Shown: positions 18,158-27,255, numbered from the stretch's first letter. The stretch: 64,000 nucleotides of DNA from Herbaspirillum sp. SJZ107 (GCF_006715485.1 NZ_VFNH01000002.1:1817537-1881536); one strand, 5' to 3'. Notes: generated by a model not told the origin, from the sequence alone. Translations and numbers: made by a program.

Positions 18158-19540
18158 TTAGTTGACGAGTACGGCGCTGGCAGGATCCGGTGCCATGCTT
18201 CCCTCCATGACCAGGACGCGCTGGGCGGCGGGTGCCGCGGCTGCCGCATTGGCTTGCGCGAAGGTGCGCACCGGGCCGATCATCGTGCCCGCGGCCGTGC
18301 CCTTCGCATCGGTGCGCAGCGCACCGGCCTGCTGTCCGCCGAGGTACACGGTGTACGGCGTATCGGGCTTGAGCTTGAATACGCTGATATCCAGCGCGTC
18401 GACCACGCCCAGCTGGCGCGCCACCAGCAGACCGCGGCCGGGTCCGGTGGCTGCCTTGAGCGATACCGATTGAGAATCGCCATTCACGCGTTTGCTCAGA
18501 TTCTCGGCACTGCCGGGCGCGGCGACATGCGACAGGTAGACCAGGGCTTGCGGCGCCTGGCCCCCCGGCATGTGCGCGATCACGCGGTTGCTGGCCGGGT
18601 CGATCACTTCGGAGCCATCCCCGTTTTCCAGGCCGACGTAGACCCGGCTGCTGTCGTCCGAGGTCCATATCCCGTGTGGCAGCGCACCGGTCGGGATGCT
18701 GGCCACGAGTTTCGCTTCCTTGTCGGTGGTGTACACCTTGACCAGGTTCTCGCCGCCGACGCTGACGTAGGCCCGCACCTGGCCGCCCACCTTGGCAAAG
18801 GCCAGGTGGTTGGTGATGAACCCGGTGTCGATGACGCCCGTCACCGCCAACGTGCGGGTATCGATGCGGGTGACCTTGCCCACGTCCTTGTGGGTCATCC
18901 ACATTTCCTTGAAGTCGGGCGTGAACTGCAGGAAGGGCGAGAACGGACTCACCACCGGAATCCGTTTGATCACCTTGTGCGCCTTGACGTCGATGACGTC
19001 GACCTCCGGGGTAAAGCTGGACACCGCAAACGCCAGCTTGCCGTCCGGCATGAACTGCACCATGCCGGGGCCGACGGCGGTCGGAATGCGGCGCGTCTCC
19101 TTGTACGTATGCGGGTCGATGACGGAAATATAGTCTTCCCCGCGCACCACGACCCAGACTTCCTTGCCGTCGGCAGTGAAGAAGCCCTCGTGCGGCGAGC
19201 GCCCCACATAGGTCTTGCCCTTGACCTTGTTGGTGGCGGTATCGATGAAGGTCACCGAGTTCGACCCGTTCGAAATCGCGATCAGGGTTTTGTGGTCGGG
19301 TGAAAAGCCCAGGCCGTGCACGTTGATCTCGCCGCGGTACAACGGCGACAGCACATCGGGACGCCCATTGCCGAGCACGATCTGGCCCAGCAGCTGGTTG
19401 GTGGACGGGTCGAACACCGACACCGTATTCGTGTTCTGGTCGGCCGTATAGACGCGGTCAGAGGCCGCGGGCAGCGCCTGCGCGGCGTGGGCGGCCCCGA
19501 TCAGTCCGGCCAGGACGAGGATGCGTTTGATGGGTTTCAT
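18158..19540 (-). CDS. Secreted YncE/YVTN-type beta-propeller protein
   Basis: 460 residues with a signal peptide (cleavage near residue 20, after AAHAAQA). The body consists of repeated ~40-residue blades of the YVTN type, for example RVYTADQNTNTVSVFDPSTN, KEVWVVVRGEDYISVIDP and RVYVGLENGDGSEVIDP, forming a seven-bladed propeller. The C-terminal ~130 residues are not propeller and may be a separate small beta domain. Its ATG overlaps the stop of the upstream DUF305 gene, so the two are co-translated. Such pairs commonly lie near metal-responsive two-component systems, as here. The biochemical function is unknown. Confidence 0.85.
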   Translation of the reverse strand: MKPIKRILVLAGLIGAAHAAQALPAASDRVYTADQNTNTVSVFDPSTNQLLGQIVLGNGRPDVLSPLYRGEINVHGLGFSPDHKTLIAISNGSNSVTFIDTATNKVKGKTYVGRSPHEGFFTADGKEVWVVVRGEDYISVIDPHTYKETRRIPTAVGPGMVQFMPDGKLAFAVSSFTPEVDVIDVKAHKVIKRIPVVSPFSPFLQFTPDFKEMWMTHKDVGKVTRIDTRTLAVTGVIDTGFITNHLAFAKVGGQVRAYVSVGGENLVKVYTTDKEAKLVASIPTGALPHGIWTSDDSSRVYVGLENGDGSEVIDPASNRVIAHMPGGQAPQALVYLSHVAAPGSAENLSKRVNGDSQSVSLKAATGPGRGLLVARQLGVVDALDISVFKLKPDTPYTVYLGGQQAGALRTDAKGTAAGTMIGPVRTFAQANAAAAAPAAQRVLVMEGSMAPDPASAVLVN

Positions 19541-19953
19541 TTTTTCTCCTTGGTATCGTGGTGACGCGCCAGCCAGGCATGCATCACATTGATTTCGTTT
19601 TGCTGCTCGGCGATGATGCCGAGTGCGAGGTTGCGCAGTTCCGGGTCCTGATTGTTGAGCAGTATTGCCTTGGCCATGTCGATCGCGCCCTGGTGGTGCG
19701 GCAGCATCATGGTCACGAAATCGTGTCCGGGGTCGCCGTTCATCGGTGCCGCCTGCATGCCGGCATCCATGGCCGCCATCGCATCGTCCATCAGGCGGGC
19801 AAAGGACCGGTCACTGCTCGCCACGAACGGCGCCGGTGCGGGCGCGGGTTTGGTCGCCGCCGGGGACGCCGCCATGCCATGGTGCATGTGCATCTCCTGG
19901 GCATGGATCCCGGTCGCCAGGCACAAGCCCAGCGTCGTCAGCAGGGCCTTCAC
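19537..19953 (-). CDS. Secreted DUF305 protein, His/Met-rich
   Basis: 138 residues from a GTG start, with a signal peptide (about 1-18). The mature N-terminus EMHMHHGM is rich in His and Met, typical of metal binding. The DUF305 core has FVTMMLPHHQGAIDMAK, the conserved MxxHHxxAIxMA motif of the ferritin-like DUF305 fold. These periplasmic proteins are often found with copper-handling genes. The GTG overlaps the stop of a 14-codon upstream frame that has the better ribosome site. The gene overlaps the propeller gene by four bases. Confidence 0.85.
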   Translation of the reverse strand: MKALLTTLGLCLATGIHAQEMHMHHGMAASPAATKPAPAPAPFVASSDRSFARLMDDAMAAMDAGMQAAPMNGDPGHDFVTMMLPHHQGAIDMAKAILLNNQDPELRNLALGIIAEQQNEINVMHAWLARHHDTKEKK

Positions 19954-19994
19954 GGTGCAGCCCCGGCGCGCCGGATTCGGATGGATGCTTTCAT
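19950..19994 (-). CDS. Possible 14-residue leader peptide before DUF305 gene
   Basis: ATG at 19994 is preceded by AAGGA at good spacing and encodes MKASIRIRRAGAAP. Its stop codon overlaps the GTG start of the DUF305 gene (GTGA), which itself has only a weak ribosome site. Either it is a translated leader coupled to the next gene, or a one-base error separates the true basic start of the signal peptide from its body. Confidence 0.4.
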   Translation of the reverse strand: MKASIRIRRAGAAP

Positions 19995-20066
19995 GGCAGG
20001 TTCCTTTCGTGGTTGTGAAGTCAGCGTATGCGTAGCCATGTTAGGGCTGGCCGTATAACGCGAAAG

Positions 20067-20091
20067 TGACGTCAAAATTACGTTTGCGTAA
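20067..20091. promoter_or_regulatory. Palindromes upstream of DUF305 operon, possible response-regulator site
   Basis: Two symmetric elements lie together: TGACGTCA at 20067-20074, and TTACG at 20078-20082 with CGTAA at 20087-20091. They sit between the kinase gene (ends 20196) and the DUF305 leader, where the leftward promoter should be. Control by the adjacent OmpR-type regulator is inferred from position. Confidence 0.45.
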
Positions 20092-20195
20092 TGAAGACCG
20101 GCGGCCGGCGATCGCTGCCGATCGCGGCACCTGCTTGCATCAACGGGGAAGGGGATGAGGAGCGGCGCCGGCCATGCGTCTGCCACCCCGGTGCG

Positions 20196-21599
20196 CTACG
20201 GCGCTTCCTTTGCGCGAGCGCCGGAAGCCGTGTTCACAAGCGTCAGTCCAATGTGGTTGTAGCCACCCTCGCTGCGCACGAACGTGGTTCCGCCGTGCAT
20301 GATCGCGACGGCGCGCACGATCGCCAGGCCCAGCCCGAAGCGGTCCCCGTACTTCACCCGTGCGCTGTCGCCGCGCCAGAAGCGGTCGAACATGCGGCGT
20401 TGGACATCTTCGGGAATCGGACTGCCCGGGTTGACGACGGCTATCCGTGCGCCTTCCGGCGTTGGCGTCAGCCTTACCGCAATCGTCGCCGCGGCGTCGG
20501 CATGGCGTGCGCCATTGGTCAGCAAATTGACGATCGCCCGGCATACCAGCGGGGCGTTCGCCATGACGTCGGCATCGCCCTCGATGGCGATGACCTGGCG
20601 CTTTTCCGCGAACACGGCTTCCACGAAGTCTGCCACCCGCCGTGTTTCTTCGCGCAGCGAACAGGGCTTGACGTTGTCCGCCATGGCGCCGCGGTCGGCG
20701 CGCGCCAGGAACAGCATGTCGTTGACCATGCCGGCCAACGAGCGCAGTTCTTCCAGGTGGCTCTCGAGCGTTTCGCGCAGCTCGGGCAGGGGGCGGTCGC
20801 GCGACAGCGCCACCTCGGCCCCGCTGATCATGATCGCCAGCGGCGTGCGCAGTTCGTGCGCCACGTCGGCGCTGAAGCCATCGAGCTGCTGCCAGGCCTG
20901 CTCCATACGGTCCAGGACTTCGTTGAAACGCTGCGCCAGCGGCAGCAGTTCGGTGCTTGCCGCGGACAGCGTCAGGCGGCGCGACATCGCGTCCGGCGTG
21001 ATGCGGGCGGCGTCGGCCGACAGGGCATGGATCGGCCGCAGGCCGTGGCGTGCGGCAGCGAATACCAGCACCACGGTCAACAGCACCCCGGCGATACAGA
21101 TGACGATGCTGGAATGGTCGTAGCGCTCCAGCATGACGACGCGCGGACGCGGGTCCATGCCGATGTAGACGCGCGTGTCGGGAAATACCGGATTGTCTTC
21201 GAGCAGGTAGCTGATGCCGCGCAGTGTCACGCCGTCCTGCCGCGTGATGCGGATGCGTTCCGGACCGGCGGCGGCGACCGGCGGGAAGGCCTCGCCATAG
21301 ATCACCTTTCCGGCACTGTCGACCAGCCAGACGTTCCAGCGATAACGCCCGCCGATACCCGCGGCATCGAGGTGGCGCTTCAGCAAAGGCAGGTCGTCCT
21401 TGCTCTTGACCTCGTCGGTGAATTTGCGCACGACGCTGACCTTGGTGCGGAGGTCGGCTTCCTCGTCCAGTTGCAGGATGTGCACGAAGTCCTTGTGCAG
21501 CAAATAGATGGTCGTGGAGAACACGACCACGGCAACCGCGGCCACCATCAAGCCGATGCGCAGCGACAGCGACCGTGTGGAAGGCAGCAAGGTGGTCAA
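20196..21599 (-). CDS. Sensor histidine kinase, heavy-metal (CusS/CopS) type
   Basis: 467 residues if started at the TTG at 21599, which overlaps the regulator stop (TTGA). No ATG gives a complete N-terminal helix. A membrane helix at about 12-35, a periplasmic loop of ~130 residues and a second helix are followed by HAMP, the H-box DVAHELRTPLAIMISGAE, the N-box NLLTNGARHAD and the G-box GDRFGLGLAIV. The layout and LRTPLAIM region match metal-sensor kinases such as CusS and IrlS. The downstream DUF305 gene with a His/Met-rich N-terminus supports copper or another metal as signal, but this is inference. Confidence 0.85.
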   Translation of the reverse strand: MTTLLPSTRSLSLRIGLMVAAVAVVVFSTTIYLLHKDFVHILQLDEEADLRTKVSVVRKFTDEVKSKDDLPLLKRHLDAAGIGGRYRWNVWLVDSAGKVIYGEAFPPVAAAGPERIRITRQDGVTLRGISYLLEDNPVFPDTRVYIGMDPRPRVVMLERYDHSSIVICIAGVLLTVVLVFAAARHGLRPIHALSADAARITPDAMSRRLTLSAASTELLPLAQRFNEVLDRMEQAWQQLDGFSADVAHELRTPLAIMISGAEVALSRDRPLPELRETLESHLEELRSLAGMVNDMLFLARADRGAMADNVKPCSLREETRRVADFVEAVFAEKRQVIAIEGDADVMANAPLVCRAIVNLLTNGARHADAAATIAVRLTPTPEGARIAVVNPGSPIPEDVQRRMFDRFWRGDSARVKYGDRFGLGLAIVRAVAIMHGGTTFVRSEGGYNHIGLTLVNTASGARAKEAP

Positions 21600-22285
21600 G
21601 GCTGTTCCAGCACGTAACCCATGCCGCGCACGGTCTTGAGCAGCTTGGTCTCGAAGGGATCGTCGAGTTTGGTGCGCAGGCGGCGGATTGCCACCTCGAC
21701 CACGTTGGTATCGCTGTCGAAATTCATGTCCCACACCTGCTCGGCGAGGACGGTGCGCGACAGCACCTCGCCCTGGCGTCGCATCAGCAGGCTCAGAAGC
21801 AGGAATTCCTTGGCGGTCAGGTCGAGGAGCTTGCCTGCGCGCAGCGCTTTGCGGCGGATCAGGTCCAACTCGACGTCGCCGACCACGATCCGGCTTGCGG
21901 CCAGGCTGCTCGCACTGCGGATGCCGCGCCGCTGCAGCGCGGTCAGGCGCGCCAGCAGCTCGCTGAAGGCGAAGGGCTTCACGAGATAGTCATCGGCGCC
22001 TTCGCGCAGGCCGGACACACGGTCTTCCACGCTGTCGCGCGCGGTCAGCATGAGGACCGCCGTGTCCTTGCTGTTTTTGCTGTCCTTGATCGCCTTGAGC
22101 ACGCCAAAGCCGTCGATGCCGGGTAGCATGATGTCGAGCACGACAAGGTCGTAGTCGCCGTTGACCGCCAGGTGCGCGCCATCGATGCCGTCGTGTGCGA
22201 CGTCGACCACGTGGCCGTTCTCCGTCAAGCCTTTCTGCACATAGTTCGCCAGTTTCGGCTCGTCTTCGACAACCAGGATTCGCAT
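21596..22285 (-). CDS. OmpR-family response regulator, heavy-metal (CusR/CopR) type
   Basis: 229 residues from the ATG at 22285, with GGAG six bases upstream. The receiver domain has the acidic pair VVEDEP, phospho-acceptor D in VVLDIMLPGIDG, a TARD switch and LVKPFAFSELLAR. The C-terminal winged helix contains LDLTAKEFLLLSLL and TVRGMGYVLE. It is the first gene of a regulator-kinase pair, overlapping the kinase start by four bases. Strong resemblance to the CusR/CopR/IrlR group suggests a metal response. Confidence 0.9.
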   Translation of the reverse strand: MRILVVEDEPKLANYVQKGLTENGHVVDVAHDGIDGAHLAVNGDYDLVVLDIMLPGIDGFGVLKAIKDSKNSKDTAVLMLTARDSVEDRVSGLREGADDYLVKPFAFSELLARLTALQRRGIRSASSLAASRIVVGDVELDLIRRKALRAGKLLDLTAKEFLLLSLLMRRQGEVLSRTVLAEQVWDMNFDSDTNVVEVAIRRLRTKLDDPFETKLLKTVRGMGYVLEQP

Positions 22286-22431
22286 GTCAGCTCCATTATC
22301 AGGGCGGGCCACCTGGCCCAATTCTATCCCGGCACTGTAACCAACCGAAGCTGACGATAGACGGACAAGCACATTACGGTTCGGTTATCTTTCAGACCGA
22401 ACACGGTACCTGGTCCAGAGGCGCTCATACC

Positions 22432-23313
22432 TCAAAAACGTTCGGCCAGTGCCGCAGCGAAGAATTCAGTCACATGGCGCACGCGCGCCGGAATGAATTT
22501 CCGGTTCGGCCAGATCAGGCTCACATCACGCGTTTCACCGACGAACTCGTCCAGTACGGTCATGATGTCCGGCTGGCGCAGGCCATCCACCAGCGACGCC
22601 CTGTAGAACATGCCGATGCCGACACCCGCCTTGACCGCCGAAAGAATCGTTTCGACGGTATTCGAAGACAGGTTGCCATGCACCGCGACGCTGAATTTTC
22701 CCTGCGGGCCGACAAACGGCCAGTCGGACATGTTGTTGAATACAAGGCAGTTGTGGTGGACGAGTTCTTCCGGCGTCTCGGGAATGCCGTGCCGTTCGAA
22801 GTACAGCCGCGATCCGGCGCAGACCAGCGAGGTGCTGCTGACCTTCTTGACCACGGCATCGGGCTTTTGCAGCGGACTCACCCTGATCGCCAGGTCGACG
22901 CCTTCCGCAAGCAGATCCTGGACGCTGTCGGACAGCTGCAGATCGAGTTCCAGCTTCGGGTGCAGCGCCAACAGCCGCGGCAGCAGGGGCAGGACGTGCA
23001 GCCGGCCGAAGGTCGAGGATGCGGCGACCCGCACCAGACCGGCGACTTCGGCCCTGCTGCTGGCGAGTTCCCCATCCACCTGCGCCATTTCGTCGAGCAG
23101 GGGCCTCATGCGCTCGTAGTACCTGCGTCCCTGGTCGGTCAGCGTGACACTGCGTGTGCTCCTGTTAAGCAGTTGCACGCCCAGGCGCCTTTCAAGCGCA
23201 CCCACGGCTTTGCTGATCGCCGACTGCGAATCGCCGGTTCGCCTTGCGGCAGCGGAAAAGCCGCCCGCTTCCACGACGGCGGCAAAGGCGGTCACTTCCT
23301 GGAATCTGTCCAT
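22432..23313 (-). CDS. LysR-family transcriptional regulator (DsdA/AaeR-like subgroup)
   Basis: 293 residues. The helix-turn-helix includes GGFSAAARRTGDSQSAISKAV, followed by the usual linker helix and effector domain with GVDLAIRVSPLQ and the C-terminal RKFIPARVRHVTEFF motif of the large CrgA-like subgroup. The start at 23313 has GGAG upstream. It is divergent from an SDR gene, with a T-N11-A palindrome in between, so it likely controls that gene and itself. Confidence 0.9.
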   Translation of the reverse strand: MDRFQEVTAFAAVVEAGGFSAAARRTGDSQSAISKAVGALERRLGVQLLNRSTRSVTLTDQGRRYYERMRPLLDEMAQVDGELASSRAEVAGLVRVAASSTFGRLHVLPLLPRLLALHPKLELDLQLSDSVQDLLAEGVDLAIRVSPLQKPDAVVKKVSSTSLVCAGSRLYFERHGIPETPEELVHHNCLVFNNMSDWPFVGPQGKFSVAVHGNLSSNTVETILSAVKAGVGIGMFYRASLVDGLRQPDIMTVLDEFVGETRDVSLIWPNRKFIPARVRHVTEFFAAALAERF

Positions 23314-23361
23314 CGCGTCTCCATCGCCACAACATGGGGTTCCACACGCTTACCTCATTTA

Positions 23362-23376
23362 TTCCATTTTGGAATA
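23362..23376. promoter_or_regulatory. LysR-type T-N11-A palindrome
   Basis: ATTCCA at 23362-23367 and TGGAAT at 23371-23376 around a TTT centre form a perfect 15-base palindrome that contains the LysR consensus T-N11-A. It abuts an AT-rich TATAAA (23379-23384) that could be the -10 region of the rightward SDR gene. Confidence 0.65.
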
Positions 23377-23510
23377 GTATAAATCCTGGTTCTGCGGATT
23401 ATCATCAGAATCGGCGCCAATTACGATCAATGTGCCGTCGCGTTCATGCATCACCCCAGCGACGGGCCCCCAAGGGCGGTGACCCACACATTGATGGAAG
23501 GAGCACAACC

Positions 23511-24284
23511 ATGAGCGCAGCATTCAATCAACCGGCTGTATCGGCCTCGACCTCACCGAGCCTCTCGGGCAAGAAGGTCGTCGTTGTCGGCGGAAAAACC
23601 GGTATCGGCCTGGGCGTGGCACGTGCCGCGCTGGCGGCAGGCGCGTCGGTGCTGGTCGCCAGCCGGCGTGTCGCCTCGATCCAGGATCGTCCGGACCTGG
23701 CCGGCTTCGAGCAGGTCGGCCTGGACATGCGCGACGAGGGCAGCGTCAGGGCGGCGTTCGAGGCCATCGGCGCGTTCGATCATCTGGTCGTCACGGCTGC
23801 GCCCGATCTCGGCACCTGGGGCAACTTCATGGACGACGACATGGGTGGCGCCCGCAGCTACCTGGAAGGCAAGTTCCTGGGCAGCTGGGCCTGCGCACGC
23901 CATGCCGCGCCCTATCTGAAGGAAAACGGGTCGATCACCTTCCTGTCCGGCGGCCTGGCAGTCCGCCCGAAAATCGGCTATGCCGCCGTGACATCGGCAT
24001 TCGTGGCCGTGGAAGCATTGGCGAAGTCGCTCGCGCTCGAGTTGGCGCCGACCCGTGTGAACACGATACGTCCCGGCTTTGTCGATACGGATATGTGGAG
24101 CTTCCTGCCCGGCGACGCACGCGAGTGTCTGAAAGACAAGGTGAAGGAAACCTTCCCTGCGCGGCGCGCGGGCACGGCGCAGGACATCGGCCATGCGGCA
24201 TGGTTCCTGATGACCAACCCGTATGTCACCGGTACGACCATCGAAGTCTCCGGTGGCGAAAACCTGGTTCCCAGCGTTTCATGA
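23511..24284 (+). CDS. SDR-family protein lacking the catalytic lysine
   Basis: 257 residues. The start at 23511 follows GAAGGAG. The N-terminal Rossmann motif is GGKTGIGLG, with LVVTAAP in place of the usual NNAG. The catalytic Ser region FLSGGLAVRP and Tyr (GYAAVT) are present, but the YxxxK lysine is replaced by Thr. The C-terminal VNTIRPGFVDT and TGTTIEVSGG are typical of classical SDRs. A YxxxK mutation usually abolishes or changes dehydrogenase activity, although a subgroup of SDR proteins naturally lacks it. It is likely controlled by the divergent LysR protein. The substrate is unknown. Confidence 0.85.
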   Translation: MSAAFNQPAVSASTSPSLSGKKVVVVGGKTGIGLGVARAALAAGASVLVASRRVASIQDRPDLAGFEQVGLDMRDEGSVRAAFEAIGAFDHLVVTAAPDLGTWGNFMDDDMGGARSYLEGKFLGSWACARHAAPYLKENGSITFLSGGLAVRPKIGYAAVTSAFVAVEALAKSLALELAPTRVNTIRPGFVDTDMWSFLPGDARECLKDKVKETFPARRAGTAQDIGHAAWFLMTNPYVTGTTIEVSGGENLVPSVS

Positions 24285-24336
24285 CCCGGGCCACCGGATT
24301 GTCTTCCACGGCCTTGGAGACTTGCACCCGGCACCT

Positions 24337-26076
24337 TTACGGGCAGTTACCGATGACATAGTAGCCGGCCGCCGTCTGCGCCAGCGTCGCCGTGTAGAAG
24401 AGATTGTCCAGTCCCATGTTCTGGTTGGAGCCGTTCGCCAGCGCATAGCCGCCGCTGTCGTGGGCACGTCCTGCCTGCACGTGGGCGTAATTGCTCGACG
24501 TGGTCGCCGTGCACGCAAAACCGGACGCCGTGCTGCCGGTCACCGCGGCCGAGCGTGCGCTTTCGACGCCGCCGTTGCCGACGGCCGAGACCTGGTAGCT
24601 GTAGCTGGTGGCCGCCGCCAGCCCGGCATCCGTATAGCCGGTCGAGGCGACCGCCGCCGCGTTCACCTTCGCCCCATTACGATAGACGTTGTAACCGGTG
24701 GCGCCGTTCGACGCGTTCCAGGTGAGGGTGATGCTAGCGGCGCTCGACCCGGCGACCGCCAGCCCTGCCGGGGCTTGCAGCGCCGGCGCGGTGCCGACCA
24801 GGAACTGCGCGATCGTGCAGGCGTTCGAGGTCAGCCCGGTCGTGCTGTCGGTGGCGCTGACGCTGCCGCTGTAATAGCCGTCGGCGCGCGCCGCATAGGC
24901 CTTGCTGAAGTTGGGGCCGCTGCCGGCCGCGGCGTCGTCCACCGGTGTCGGCCCGTTCAGCACGACGCGATAGCTGCCGATGGCGCCGCCGCTCGCCACT
25001 CCGCTGACGGTCACTGTCGAACCCGAGACGCTGGCGCTGCACGAGGCCATCACCGGCGCCGCCGCCCGCGCCACGCGCAGGTTGTTGGCGAACCAGAAAT
25101 TGGTCACGAAGGCCGGGTAGTTGACCTTGGTGGCGTCGACGTAGTTGCCGTTCTGGCCCCCCGTGCCGGCCGGCCAGGCGTGGCCCATCCCCGTCACCGT
25201 CATTTCCGAGGTGCGCACCTTGCCATTGGCATCCGTGTAGGGGATATTGCTGCCGCCCGTCGGCACGCTGGCGGCCGCGCCTTTCGTGAAGCTGCCGCCG
25301 TAGGCGACACGCATCGCCGCCGCATCGAGCGGGCCGTATCCCTGCGCCACCGTATAGTCATTGGTGCCCCAGACGACGCCGGCAACCTGGGTGGCGAAGG
25401 CGGGCGCATTGGTGCCGGCCAGGTTCTTGCACTTGTTGCCGGCGCTGGTGGCGGTGGTCCCGGACGGCACGCTGCCGATTTGCGCCGTCGTCACGCCCAG
25501 GGCCGGACCGGCGTTGATACCGATGCCGGCAAAGATGTCGGGCGCCAGGCAACCCAGCACCATGGTCTCGGCGCCGCCCGAGGATAGGCCGGCCACATAC
25601 ACCTGGTTCGGATCGATCGCGTACTGCGGGTTGCTGACGAAACGGTTGACCAGGTCGAGCAGCACGCCCGAGTGGCCGGTCGTGCGGCTGTGGGTGGACC
25701 TGGCCCAGTCCCAGCAGTGCGTGCCGTACAGGTTGCCGGTGGCGTTCGGCGCCAGGATCACGGCGCCGTACTGGTCGGCCACGGCTTTCCAGTTGTAGCC
25801 TTTGTCGCTCGTGCCGTCGATGACGTCGCCGGCCGCGGTCTGCGCACAGCCGTGCAGCACCAGTACCAGCGCGCGCTTGCCGGCGAGTGCGGGCGCCGTC
25901 GATGGCCAGTAGTAGTAGCCGCTCAGGGCGCCGCCGTTGACGCTGTCGGTGGCCCAGGTCTGGTTGCCGCTCCAGGTGCCGGGGCCGGCCTGCACCTGGG
26001 CCTGGGCACCGATCCAGGGGGCGAGCATGAAGAACAGGACAAGCAGGCGCGCTGCCCGTGAAAAGGAAAACGCCAT
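24337..26076 (-). CDS. Extracellular PHB depolymerase-type esterase with FnIII domain
   Basis: 579 residues from the ATG at 26076 (GGAGG five bases upstream), with a signal peptide of about 25 residues. The catalytic domain is an alpha/beta hydrolase of the Esterase_PHB family: LHGCAQTA (oxyanion hole), GLSSGGAETM (nucleophile Ser), WGTNDYTV (Asp) and GMGHAWPAG (His). A fibronectin type III domain follows near residues 433-513, then a ~65-residue C-terminal module ending GYYVIGNCP. Such enzymes hydrolyse poly(3-hydroxybutyrate) or related esters outside the cell, and the extra domains probably position the enzyme on the polymer. Feruloyl-esterase activity is the main alternative. Confidence 0.85.
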   Translation of the reverse strand: MAFSFSRAARLLVLFFMLAPWIGAQAQVQAGPGTWSGNQTWATDSVNGGALSGYYYWPSTAPALAGKRALVLVLHGCAQTAAGDVIDGTSDKGYNWKAVADQYGAVILAPNATGNLYGTHCWDWARSTHSRTTGHSGVLLDLVNRFVSNPQYAIDPNQVYVAGLSSGGAETMVLGCLAPDIFAGIGINAGPALGVTTAQIGSVPSGTTATSAGNKCKNLAGTNAPAFATQVAGVVWGTNDYTVAQGYGPLDAAAMRVAYGGSFTKGAAASVPTGGSNIPYTDANGKVRTSEMTVTGMGHAWPAGTGGQNGNYVDATKVNYPAFVTNFWFANNLRVARAAAPVMASCSASVSGSTVTVSGVASGGAIGSYRVVLNGPTPVDDAAAGSGPNFSKAYAARADGYYSGSVSATDSTTGLTSNACTIAQFLVGTAPALQAPAGLAVAGSSAASITLTWNASNGATGYNVYRNGAKVNAAAVASTGYTDAGLAAATSYSYQVSAVGNGGVESARSAAVTGSTASGFACTATTSSNYAHVQAGRAHDSGGYALANGSNQNMGLDNLFYTATLAQTAAGYYVIGNCP

Positions 26077-26394
26077 CGAAGCCTCCATTGCGCGGTAGCC
26101 GTGCGGGTAACTCGGGCGAGCGCAGACGCGGCGAGCGTTGGGCGCCCGCACCGGGGATCGGTGTCGGAAGAGCGAAGGCAGCCGTGTCAGGATGCGGGCG
26201 GGAACATGGGCATGGCGGGTCTCCGGTTATCGGTCTTATCGCGATGGGAATCGCCGAATCATTCTAGACCTGGGAGAGTCGGGCGCAAGGCGCGTCCGAG
26301 CATGCTGCTTGTGCGAATTTGCACACCGTCGCATTTACGCAAACAGGGGCGGGCCGCTCTTGCCCAGACGGTCCCGCATGCCGGGGTCGCGCCG
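26077..26394. other. Non-coding stretch upstream of PHB depolymerase gene
   Basis: About 318 bases between two leftward genes. It should carry the depolymerase promoter. No strong promoter, inverted repeat or terminator could be picked out by eye, and no reading frame here resembles a known protein. Confidence 0.4.
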
Positions 26395-27255
26395 CTAGGT
26401 ATCGTTTCCATTCACGAAGGCCTCGAGCAGCCGGTTGAATTCCGCCGGATGCGTGACATTCATGCCATGCGACGCGCCTGCGAGGGTGCGTTTCTCGACA
26501 CGTCCGATCCACTCGGCAAGCCTCTCGACGTTGTCGCGGTACATGCGCGGGCTCTTGCCTCCCGCGACCAGCAGCGTCCTGCATGTCACGCCATCCGCCG
26601 CCGCACGGGTATAGGCAGGCAAGGGATCGCGGAACTGCTTCGGCAGCGTGGCCGCGTTGTCGATCGCCATCGAGCGGAAACCGGAGGGACTCTTGCGCCA
26701 GATGCCCGGCATGCTGACCGAGTCGACGAACATTTCCAGGCCCGCCTCGACCGCGCCGCCGTCGATCAGCTCGGCAACTTGCGCGCGCAGGGCAGTGGTC
26801 GCCGGCGGCAGCGCCGCTTCCGGCGCATCATCGATCTGCAGCGGGCCGCCGGGATCGGCGAGCGTCAGCGTCTTCACGAGGTAGGGATACTCGCGCGCCA
26901 GCTGGAATGCAACGCAGCCGCCGCGCGAGTGGCCGACGAGGTGCACCGGGCCGATGTCCATCACCGTGATGAACTCGGCGAGTTCGGCGACGTGCGTGCT
27001 CCAGCTGAACGGCCCCGGGATCGAGCAATCGTCCGAAGGCCAGTAGTGGCCGAGGCTGACCGACACGCAGTGAAAGTCTTTCGACAGGACGGCCATCTGG
27101 CCGTTCCAGTAGCGGTAGTCGCACAGCGATCCGTGAACGAATACCAGCGGTTCTCCGGATCCGCGCGTCACATAGGGCATGCGGCTGCCGGAAGGCAGGG
27201 TGGCAAAGTACACCTCGGGCACTGCCAAAACGTGCTGATCGGTTCGTGCATTCAT
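26395..27255 (-). CDS. Alpha/beta hydrolase
   Basis: 286 residues. It has the canonical fold markers: VFVHGSLCD (oxyanion), nucleophile elbow GHSRGG and a late catalytic His in AGASHGMN. No signal peptide, so it is cytoplasmic. The start at 27255 has GGAG seven bases upstream. It is divergent from a LysR gene with a nested palindrome between them. Relatives include epoxide hydrolases, esterases and ring-cleavage product hydrolases; none of these can be chosen from the sequence alone. Confidence 0.88.
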   Translation of the reverse strand: MNARTDQHVLAVPEVYFATLPSGSRMPYVTRGSGEPLVFVHGSLCDYRYWNGQMAVLSKDFHCVSVSLGHYWPSDDCSIPGPFSWSTHVAELAEFITVMDIGPVHLVGHSRGGCVAFQLAREYPYLVKTLTLADPGGPLQIDDAPEAALPPATTALRAQVAELIDGGAVEAGLEMFVDSVSMPGIWRKSPSGFRSMAIDNAATLPKQFRDPLPAYTRAAADGVTCRTLLVAGGKSPRMYRDNVERLAEWIGRVEKRTLAGASHGMNVTHPAEFNRLLEAFVNGNDT

